Below are positions 24,801 through 36,800 of a stretch of 64,000 nucleotides of DNA, one piece after another. Location: assembly GCF_037975245.1 (NCBI RefSeq), contig NC_092567.1:9306714-9370713 (forward strand), given 5' to 3'. The notes beneath the pieces were generated by a model, which was not told the origin of the DNA, did not search any database, and worked only from the letters and a program-made list of their open reading frames with translations. This stretch comes from Apostichopus japonicus (lineage: Eukaryota > Echinodermata > Holothuroidea > Aspidochirotida > Stichopodidae). Numbering within the stretch: position 1 is the first letter of the stretch; each line of letters begins with the position of its first letter. The position numbers and the translations under genes were made by a program.

Positions 24801-27800
24801 CCTGGTGGTCATGTGACATGAGAGACATATATTGCACAGTCACTTGATACCTGTAAACTAAGTCCAGTGTTTCTAGGGATGTTCTGGTGGGCATATGACA
24901 TGAGAGACATATATTGCACAGTCACATGATACCTGTAAACTTAGTCCAGTGTTTCTAGGGATGTCCTGGTGGTCATATGACATGAGAGACATATATTGCA
25001 CAGTCACTTGATACCTGTAAACTAAGTCCAGTGTTTCTAGGGATGTTCTGGTGGTCATATGACATGAGAGACATATAATGCACAGTCACACGATACCTGT
25101 AAACTAAGTCCAGTGTTTCTAGGGATGTTCTGGTGGTCATATGACATGAGAGACATATAATGCACAGTCACACGATACCTGTAAACTAAGTCCAGTGTTT
25201 CTAGGGATGACCTGGTGGTCATGTGACATGAGAGACATATATTGCACAGTCACATGATACCTGTAAACTTAGTCCAGTGTTTCTAGGGATGTTCTGGTGG
25301 TCATATGACATGAGAGACATATAATGCACAGTCACACGATACCTGTAAACTTAGTCCAGTGTTTCTAGGGATGTTCTGGTGGTCATATGACATGAGACAC
25401 ATATAATGCACAGTCACACGATACCTGTAAACTTAGTCCAGTGTTTCTAGGGATGTTCTGGTGGTCATATGACATGAGACACATATAATGCACAGTCACA
25501 TGATACCTGTAAACTTAGTCCAGTGTTTCTAGGGATGTTCTGGTGGTCATATGACATGAGAGACATATATTGCACAGTCACTTGATACCTGTAAACTTAG
25601 TCCAGTGTTGCTAGGGATGTTCTGGTGGTCATATGACATGAGAGACATATAACACACAGTCACATGATACCTGTAAACTTAGTCCAGTGTTTCTAGGGAT
25701 GTTCTGGTGGTCATATGACATGAGAGACATATATTGCACAGTCACTTGATACCTGTAAACTTAGTCCAGTGTTGCTAGGGATGTTCTGGTGGTCATGTGA
25801 CATGAGAGACATATATTGCACAGTCACATGATACCTGTAAACTTAGTCCAGTGTTTCTAGGGATGTTCTGGTGGTCATGTGACATGAGAGACATATAATG
25901 CACAGTCACTTGATACCTGTAAACTTAGTCCAGTGTTTCTAGGGATGTTCTGGTGGTCATATGACATGAGAGACATATAATGCACAGTCACACGATACCT
26001 GTAAACTTAGTCCAGTGTTTCTAGGGATGTTCTGGTGGTCATATGACATGAGAGACATATAATGCACAGTCACACGATACCTGTAAACTTAGTCCAGTGT
26101 TTCTAGGGATGTTCTGGTGGTCATATGACATGAGACACATATAATGCACAGTCACATGATACCTGTAAACTTAGTCCAGTGTTGCTAGGGATGTTCTGGT
26201 GGTCATGTGACATGAGACACATATAATGCACAGTCACATGATACCTGTACACTTAGTCTAGTGTTTCTAGGGATGTTCTGGTGGTCATATGACATGAGAG
26301 ACATATATTGCACAGTCACTTGATACCTGTAAACTTAGTCCAGTGTTTCTAGGGATGTTCTGGTGGGCATATGACATGAGAGACATATATTGCACAGTCA
26401 CATGATACCTGTAAACTTAGTCCAGTGTTTCTAGGGATGTTCTGGTGGTCATATGACATGAGAGACATATAATGCACAGTCACATGATACCTGTAAACTT
26501 AGTCCAGTGTTTCTAGGGATGTTCTGGTGGTCATATGACATGAGAGACATATAATGCACAGTCACACGATACCTGTAAACTTAGTCCAGTGTTTCTAGGG
26601 ATGTTCTGGTGGTCATATGACATGAGAGACATATAATGCACAGTCACATGATACCTGTAAACTTAGTCCAGTGTTTCTAGGGATGTTCTGGTGGTCATAT
26701 GACATGAGAGACATATAATGCACAGTCACACGATACCTGTAAACTTAGTCCAGTGTTTCTAGGGATGTTCTGGTGGTCATATGACATGAGAGACATATAA
26801 TGCACAGTCACATGATACCTGTAAACTTAGTCCAGTGTTTCTAGGGATGTTCTGGTGGGCATATGACATGAGAGACATATATTGCACAGTCACATGATAC
26901 CTGTAAACTTAGTCCAGTGTTTCTAGGGATGTTCTGGTGGTCATATGACATGAGAGACATATATTGCACAGTCACTTGATACCTGTAAACTTAGTCCAGT
27001 GTTTCTAGGGATGTTCTGGTGGGCATATGACATGAGAGACATATATTGCACAGTCACATGATACCTGTAAACTTAGTCCAGTGTTTCTAGGGATGTTCTG
27101 GTGGTCATATGACATGAGAGACATATAATGCACAGTCACATGATACCTGTAAACTTAGTCCAGTGTTTCTAGGGATGTCCTGGTGGTCATGTGACATGAG
27201 AGACATATAATGCACAGTCACACGATACCTGTAAACTAAGTCCAGTGTTTCTAGGGATGTCCTGGTGGTCATGTGACATGAGAGACATATATTGCACAGT
27301 CACTTGATACCTGTAAACTAAGTCCATTGTTTCTAGGGATGTTCTGGTGGGCATATGACATGAGAGACATATATTGCACAGTCACATGATACCTGTAAAC
27401 TTAGTCCAGTGTTTCTAGGGATGTCCTGGTGGTCATATGACATGAGAGACATATATTGCACAGTCACTTGATACCTGTAAACTAAGTCCAGTGTTTCTAG
27501 GGATGTTCTGGTGGTCATATGACATGAGAGACATATAATGCACAGTCACACGATACCTGTAAACTAAGTCCAGTGTTTCTAGGGATGTTCTGGTGGTCAT
27601 ATGACATGAGAGACATATAATGCACAGTCACACGATACCTGTAAACTAAGTCCAGTGTTTCTAGGGATGACCTGGTGGTCATGTGACATGAGAGACATAT
27701 ATTGCACAGTCACATGATACCTGTAAACTTAGTCCAGTGTTTCTAGGGATGTTCTGGTGGGCATATGACATGAGAGACATATATTGCACAGTCACATGAT

Positions 27801-30800
27801 ACCTGTAAACTTAGTCCAGTGTTTCTAGGGATGTTCTGGTGGTCATATGACGGAAGCAGGACACTTCGCCCAACAACCAATTCGCCCAACTGTCATTTCG
27901 CCCAACCTTACCATTTCGCCCAACCAGCCTGGTCATTTCGCCCAACCAGCCTGGTCATTTCGCCCAACCAGCCTGGTCATTTCGCCCAACCAGCCTGGTC
28001 ATTTCGCCCAAACAGTCTGGTCATTTCGCCCAACCTTGGATAAATATCATATTTCAAAAGGAAACGTTCGGGAATTGTTAACCATACAAGATACGAACCG
28101 AATACTATAAGGAAACTTGAGGATTGATCAGTGTGTTAGGAGTTAGGTTTGATAGTAAACGTTCGAATATTAAGGAATATTTAGGAAACTTGAAGTCCTT
28201 TACTTTGTATAACTTTAGTAAGGAAATGTTCGGAAATTTTTAACATTACAGGATACGAACCGAATATTAAGGAATCTTGAGGATGGATCAGTGTTTCATG
28301 GGTTAGGTTTGATAGGTTTGATATAGTAAACGTTCGGGAATTGTTAACGTTACGGGATACGAACCGAGTATTAAGGAAACTTGATGTATGGTTAAATTGA
28401 TTACATATGTGAATACATATGTGGTTACATTGATAAAGTGGTTACATTGATTAAATATAGTAATTCAATATTACGGACGGGTTTTATATTTTTTTTCAAT
28501 TTAATAAGGAAACGTTCAGGAATTGTTAGTCAGTAGGATGGATCAGTGTTTTAGGGGTTAGGTTTGATAGGTTTTTATGAAGACCGATTCCCCTGTGTTT
28601 GTATAATAATATTACTTCCATTGTATGCGTAAACGCCTTAAGTAGTGTAATCCTCCCATTATACCCGAAATAACTGCTCAGACTCCGATCGATTTCGAGC
28701 GGACCTCACTTTTTTATTTACCTATTACGAAGTAACCTAACCCAAAATAAATCAAATTGAACTAGTGGAATAGAAAAAGTAATATTATTCTGACTGAATA
28801 TTAGTAAAAATAAGGTTGGGCGAAATGACCAACACGGTTGGGCGAATTGACCATACTGGTTGGGCGAAATGACTATGATGGTTGGATGAAATGACCATGC
28901 TGGTTGGGCGAAATGACCATGCTGGTTGGGCGAAATGACCAGGCTGGTTGGGCGAAATGACAGTTGGGCGAAATGGTTGTTGGGCGAAGTGACTAGAAAG
29001 CCATATGACATGAGAGACATATAACACACAGTCACATGATACCTGTAAACTTAGTCCAGTGTTTCTAGGGATGTTCTGGTGGTCATATGACATGAGAGAC
29101 ATATAATGCACACTCACATGATACCTGTTAACTAAGTCCAGTGTTTCTAGGGATGTCCTGGTGGTCATGTGACATGAGAGACATATAACACACAGTCACA
29201 TGATACCTGTAAACTTAGTCCAGTGTTTCTAGGGATGTCCTGGTGGTCATATGACATGAGAGACATATAATGCACAGTCACATGATACCTGTAAACTAAG
29301 TCCAGTGTTTTTAGGGATGTTCTGGTGGTCATATGACATGAGAGACATATTACACACAGTCACATGATACCTGTAAACTTAGTCCAGTGTTGCTAGGGAT
29401 GTTCTGGTGGTCATGTGACATGAGAGACATATATTGCACAGTCACATGATACCTGTAAACTTAGTCCAGTGTTTCTAGGGATGTTCTGGTGGTCATGTGA
29501 CATGAGAGACATATATTGCACAGTCACATGATACCTGTTAACTAAGTCCAGTGTTTCTAGGGATGTTCTGGTGGTCATATGACATGAGAGACATATATTG
29601 CACAGTCACATGATACCCGTACACTTAGTCCAGTGTTTCTAGGGATGTTCTGGTGGTCATGTGACATGAGAGACATATATTGCACAGTCACTTGATACCT
29701 GTTAACTTAGTCCAGTGTTTCTAGTGATGTCCTGGTGGTCATGTGACATGAGAGACATATAATGCACAGTCACATGATACCTGTAAACTTAGTCCAGTGT
29801 TTCTAGGGATGTTCTGGTGGTCATGTGACATGAGAGACATATATTGCACAGTCACATGATACCTGTTAACTAAGTCCAGTGTTTCTAGGGATGTTCTGGT
29901 GGTCATGTGACATGAGAGACATATATTGCACAGTCACTTGATACCTGTTAACTTAGTCCAGTGTTTCTAGTGATGTCCTGGTGGTCATGTGACATGAGAG
30001 ACATATATTGCACAGTCACATGATACCCGTACACTTAGTCCAGTGTTTCTAGGGATGTTCTGGTGGTCATGTGACATGAGAGACATATATTGCACAGTCA
30101 CTTGATACCTGTAAACTTAGTCCAGTGTTTCTAGGGATGTTCTGGTGGTCATATGACATGAGAGACATATAATGCACAGTCACATGATACCTGTAAACTA
30201 AGTCCAGTGTTTCTAGGGATGACCGGGTGGTCATGTGACATGAGAGACATATAATGCACAGTCACATGATACCTGTAAACTTAGTCAATTGTTTCAAGGG
30301 ATGTCCTGGTGGTCATGTGACATGAGAGGCATATTACACACAGTCACATGATACCTGTAAACTTAGTCCAGTGTTTCAAGGGATGTCCTGGTGGTAATGT
30401 GACATGAGAGACATATTACACACAGTCACATGGTGCCCTTAAACTTAGTCCAGTGATTCAAGGGTCTGGTGTCCATCAAATTTCAACATTCAGAGTAAAT
30501 TTTATTTGCTTAGATTGTTATTGAATTAATTCTGAGCTCAGAGTTTGACAGTTATTTCCACTTTTCTTTCAGCTCATGTCAAAAGCTAATAGTTACCTCT
30601 ATGGTTGGATGTATATTGTGGGTGACTGTTATGTCTGTAGCATCAACACCATCCTTCTTACGCACCCTGGCAAAATTAGCTTTGACTTCAACTTGTTGGT
30701 TAGCTTCTATCAATGAAAAAAAATGAAGAAAATTAAAACAAGAGCATCAATGATGCAGTATCTCAATACTGGAAGTTTTAATTTTGATTCCTAATTTCAA

Positions 30801-33800
30801 ATCTTTGCTCTGTCTCTACAATTATCAATATCAATCATGGTACAACAAATATATAACTTGCATTTTTGCTACTTTGCCACGAATAGTCTCTGCAGGTTAC
30901 ACTTTATCCTGCTAGTCTTGCCTTTAGCGCTTATTGCCTGTTAGTCGAAAGAACGACGTTGCAAGGTTTAGTAATGTCATAGAATATTTAAGAACTTGTT
31001 TTTCATGTGGTATCCTTCATCTTAGGTCAGTCTCTGTTGGACTTTTTGGTCATATAGTTTGATGTCAATGACAACAGCCAAATTAGAAGAGGCGAACAAC
31101 TCGACCATATTCTTGATGCCTGCCTTGAGAGCTAGGCCTATTGACCTACTGTATGTTAATGTAGACTGTAGTGGTGACTACCATCAAAACTGTGTCCACT
31201 TCTAGATATCAAAACAACCCACGTTTTTCCATCTCAATTTTTCGGACATGAAGATTTCATGGATTTATGACTTGGAAAAAATAATGTAAAAGAAGATTAC
31301 AAGTTTTTATATGCAAGTGATGGGTGGCCTCCTCTTCCCCTAATAGCCACCTCAGTTCCTCTCCATTTTGTTATTTTATTTTAATTCTTTGTACATTTGA
31401 TGTCAAACATTACAGGTTCAAAAGAAAGCTAAACATACTTCTTATAACCTTATACATCTTAGGCCTATATCCTTATAAATAAAACATAACCTTATACAAT
31501 TTTTATTGTCTTATCAAAGTTGTGATGCTATGGCCGGCTCCTCTTTGATACGTACCCATCAAACAAACTTACCCTGGTCCTTCCTAGGAAAAGCTGTCTG
31601 AACACCAGTACAATGCTAATGTGGCTATCACTGAAAGCCTAATAGGCCTAGTGGCCTATATATATATATATTTTTTTTAAATTGCACTAGGCCTACAGTA
31701 AATAGCCTTCAGAAATACAAGAATGTGTATACGTAATTATACAAAATACATGAAGGGCAATCAAACAAACTTATCATGGCCCTTGCTCTTAAAAGCTACC
31801 TGAACACCATTATAGTGTTCAACCGATTATGCATAACAGAAAATACCGATTACTGATTATTTTTTCATAATCGTACCGATTCCGATTATTTGAAAATGAG
31901 AAAATATCCCGTTTATACGAAATAGGCAATAAAGTTTGACAGAAACAATTATTGTTGTGATTTTCCCCAGTTTCCTTTTGCTTCGTTGTTATACAAGGCT
32001 CTAAGGTACCATTTTGTATGTACCAAATTACCTCTGGAGTTTCTCGGAAAGAATTTTTTTTTTTTAAATTTCCAAAATACGGAGATATGACATCCTACCT
32101 AGTCAGCACTGTGCTAAGCGAATGGCCTAACCACCTCGACGTAAATGTCACCTGTTAATGGCTTGAAATGGGCTACGAATAGTTACTCAAAATATCCATC
32201 TCAAAAAGTATCTCAGACAAACCATCCATCTGCAATCTTTACCAAAGTGTAAATTTTAATGACACATTGCCTTCATTCCGACAATATTTTGTACTTATTT
32301 TCAGTATTATACCGTTTATGAACAAATAGAAATGTTACGAACTTGAAGTTAAACATACCTATTCGTTACCTATATAACTCCATTCAGGTTCAATTAGAAT
32401 GTGTAAGCTTAGTCCAATCAAACTGAAAAGCAAATTGTACCATCGTAACTTGTTTAAAATTACTTTAAAATGTAATACCAGATTGATGTAAAGAAATAAT
32501 AACAACTAGAAACTACTCCAATATAAAATATAACATTCCCTCTATAAGACATATCACTTACATTACCTTCCAAACAAATGCCGATTTCCAGCAAATTGAA
32601 AGTTGTAAACTAAGCTACGCAATTTTTTTTTTTTTTTTTTTGCAAACCGATGGTTAGGCTACATTTCCCATTGACTTAGTGTGGTTGTTAGGCTAACATG
32701 TGGTCGAAGATTGCAGTTTCCGTGGATATTTTTAGTTTTTATTTGCGACACAACTAGAGCGAATAAACAGATGTCAAGTTTAGATTTCCATGCAGTTGAT
32801 TTAGTGTGAAGTAAGGCTACTATGTGGTCGGAGATTTGTGAGGATTTTAGGTTATTTTCGCTGGTACTGCAGGCCGTAATTTACCACGGGAAGTTCCCGG
32901 TGATTGTGCGCGACCCTCTCGCACTGCTTCAAATTTTGATGCGGGGTGAGAAAACTGCGCGATTCGCGATGCAACTGCAATTCCTAGATAAAGCAAACGC
33001 ATGTCACAATTAATTTTACACAGACACCTGATATAAAGAGGGCGATTTTTTTATATTTCATTTTTCTTTTTCGCACTCGTAATTGTGCTTTAGGAGGGCT
33101 TTTTAGCACTTGCGAGGGCGAATCGCCCGTTGCCCCCGCTTATTTCCTACCCTGTCCAGCACATTCCTGAATTCGCGAAATTGCTATTGCTGCTATGCTT
33201 ACTGTGCCAAGAAATATGCAGCCAATAACCACGAAGGAAGCAAAATCGGCGACCCTGGCAGCCTAATTTGATGAAAGTATACACTGTGAAAGACGTATAG
33301 GGGGTGCCTTTTTTTAATATTTCGTAGTAAAAGAACAAACCTAATTCATCAGTTGATATTTTCAACTTCCATATGTTTTTGAATAATGATATTTTCACCT
33401 TCCATATGTTTTTGAATAATCGGTATGACATAACTGGTATTCCACGTAATTTTTACCGATACCGATTATGTACCGATTATGCAATATTCGTACCGATTCC
33501 GATTCCGATTAGGTTAATCGGTTGAACACTACACCAGTACTATCCTTAAATGGATGTTACGTAGAATTCAGCAGTACAGAATGTAATTAGCATGCAATAC
33601 ACTAACACCTCGCGTACCTAACTACAGAACAGAAAATTGTTCGCGAGGGTAGCCATTTTCGTATATCTAACATGTAGCTGTTATGAGTCATAGCCAATCT
33701 GCTACAAAACAGACTTGGGGGCGGGGCTTAATCATCAAAAACGGACCTTTTTACTAAAAGTAGGGGCGGCAGCTCAGTGTTGTTTTAAGAAAGAAAAATC

Positions 33801-36800
33801 ATTTAAACATCAAATAAAGCAAATAAAAGCCATTAAATGTCATATACAAGTAGTAAAATTCTTATTAATACCTACCTGTAAACAACAAATGGAAGTTTAA
33901 AATTTTAATAAAATATATAATACATAGGACCCTATCTTAGACGATACCACTGTCGAAAGACAGTTCTATTCTATTCTCTTTCATAAAACATAAGTTTTGG
34001 AGCGTGTGCAAAACAGGTGTGACAAAGTGTGTTTTCAGTCCAAATTGGCCCGATTTGGACATAAATCGGTGAAAAAGTCACAGAATGAGATACAATTCTG
34101 GAATAAAAAATAGTAACTTTTGTTGGGCTATATGATATATTCTTGCTCTGGAAATTCCAGAGAAAAAGAACTTTGTTTGAAGACGCTGAAAAATTTTTAA
34201 GAGAAGAGAAAGTCCCACTTACTGTTACAATATCTCTATACATGTAATGTATTGAGATAAAAATGAAACAATGAGACTACATGTAAGAGGAGATGCTTCA
34301 GTTAACAAAAAGAGAAACATTTATCAATGTCAAAATTAAGAAATACCAATGACATTTATTAAAAGTATAATGTAAAGTTAGTTTATAATGTGTTCAAAAA
34401 CTATCAGTTTTAAGGTAAGTCAAATACTGACGACAATTAGCAATTCCAACTGTATGTGAAATCAAAAGATGCAGTAGGCAGTACTTAACCTGAGCGAATG
34501 GCTACAAAATATATATTTATATCATCTTCATTTTCAAAATAAAATAAAACTGTTAGCAAACTGCCTATCAACTAGAGAGCCTGTGTAAGAGAATGTGTAA
34601 AACTAAGTTGACCTGACGTTTCGATTATAGCAGGATCTTCTCCAAAGGCTAAAAAAAAAAAAAAATTCTTACATTTTTTTAGACTTTGAAGAAGATCCTG
34701 CTAGGATCGAAATGTCAGGCCAACTTACTTTTACACATAATCTTCATTTAAGTGACGTTTTCTTAACATAACACATACATGATTTTAATTAGTAAATTGA
34801 TTATAGTCTATTAAGTTGGCATCAATAAAACAGATAATGATGGGACACTTACTCTTGTTGCCCCTGAAGCTCTCTCCACTTGAAACACAGTACAGTCTAT
34901 CTCTGGCAACCTCACTGAACGATTCCACTCTACTGCCAAACTCTGTAAAGAGAAGGGCTGCCTCTCTATGCAGGCTCAGACGAAGAGACGCATCTCTCAG
35001 TAATTCTGGGATAGATGCACCCCAACAATGGCTGGCTTTTTCTGGGTTACTTCCATTCCTATAGACAAGGATGCGTTTCTGAAACAAATAGTGTGGCATA
35101 TTCAGTGGTCAAAGTTCAAATTAGACATTTTATTAAAATAAATCAAACTGTTAGCAAACTGCTTATCCACTAAAGAGCCTGTATTAGAGAAAGTGTAAAA
35201 GTAAGAGGGCCTGACATTTCGATTCTAGCAGGATCTTCTTCAGACCAACCATCGCCTACAGACGTCCATGCAACCTACGGGACCTTCTTGTGCGTGCTGC
35301 TGTTCCACCTCTAACTTCTAACCATACACCCATTCAGTATGGCTCTTTAAAATGTGATCATACTGTAATATTGTGTCGAGCCCGGCTCCTCCGATAGTAA
35401 AACTATATCGGGACTCGCGATAGAAAGGTACTGGGGTATCTTGATGCCGTATTTATGCTTCTTCAGGAGATGTCAGAACGGGCGAAAACAATGAGTTCAC
35501 AGAAAAAACAATTTGACAAGATCGGATTTGATTAATGATTCGGTATAATTTCTTCTCTCTCGATTCTCTTAACAAATAAAACTAAATTACAATGATTTGA
35601 CTTGACTTGACTCCGTCAATTAAACAATTAGGAGGAGTGATGAACTTTCGGCGGAGTGATAAATTTGCTGACCAAGTGATAAATTTGCTGACGGAGTGCT
35701 CAAATTTTCGGCCTCCTTTTACTTTTAAACCTTACTTCCATAAAATCTCACTGCGCATAATCAGTAGACAGCCAATAACCTGACCATCCCGTATTAGCTT
35801 AATGATATAAAAATAAGTGCACTGGCACTGATCTGCCCTGATTGGTTGGGAGTTTGGAAGTCCATCCCCTTTCTTATGGAAACTTCCATACCACGTGAGA
35901 GAACCTTCTCGAATGTTCCACAGACATAATGGAATCTATTTTGGGAACAGGCCCTGTACCAAGATTCAATAAGATAGTTAAAAACTTCTCGTGGGAAAAC
36001 TGAATCCATGACCTAGATAAATACATAAGAGGCCCGTAAGGTGTCTCGATGGAGTTTTTCGGTAACATCAAAGAGATGGCATCACTATTTCATAACATCC
36101 CCCTCAATCTTTTAAAATTTTTGGATACTCCAAAATTTTAACATCATACTGCTTTAACTTATCATTATCTCAAGAAGGTAGAGTACTGTAAGCACATTCA
36201 CTAATATTCATTGACTTCAATAAATGGTCTTCATATATCTCAAAGGTTAACATCTAGGTTACGAATTATTAAAATGATCATATGGTATATACATTGACAC
36301 TATCTCCTTGAAATTGAAGTGTACCTCTTCAATATTGATGACATCATATGATGTAATCTAAAAAAAGTATCACTAAGGTATCTCAAAGTTACATGACACA
36401 GCAAAATATGCAGTATCTCTTACAAAATACATTTATGCATTTCATACATCAATAATACATTTATATCAAAAGTGAAATCATGCCGTGAATTGGGGAGAGA
36501 TCAGAGTAAACTTGACTTAGTTATCTTTTTAACTGAACAGAACACCTTAGCGTTCCATAAAAAATTTCGTACATTAAAAAAAGAACCTTAAAATATTACA
36601 AACTCATTTACAAAGTACCTCCTCTTTAAATGAAGGCATAGTTTCAAAACTGCTTTGAAACCTTGTGAATCATATACATTCACTTCAAGAAAATCAACAA
36701 AATGTGACTCGATAGCATGGTGACCCTAGGTATGCACTCCGAAATGATAGTCTAGTAAAGTACCAAAGTACTAGATATTCGATACCATAAAAGAGACCCC

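Noticed and set aside
24873-28110. Minus- and plus-strand open frames inside the 82-bp array and its inserted element (24873-25058, 27333-27518, 27819-28043, 27847-28110, 28718-29168)
   Set aside because: Their sequence is only the translation of tandem repeats (82 bp or CGCCCAACC units). No start context, splice logic or domain supports them.
22040-30465. CRISPR array
   Set aside because: Repeats are directly contiguous with no unique spacers, and the context is a eukaryotic intron.
32822-33431. Short frames in the 1719-bp hAT-type element as transposase remnants
   Set aside because: No transposase motif (zinc finger, catalytic acidic residues or dimerisation region) is recognisable.
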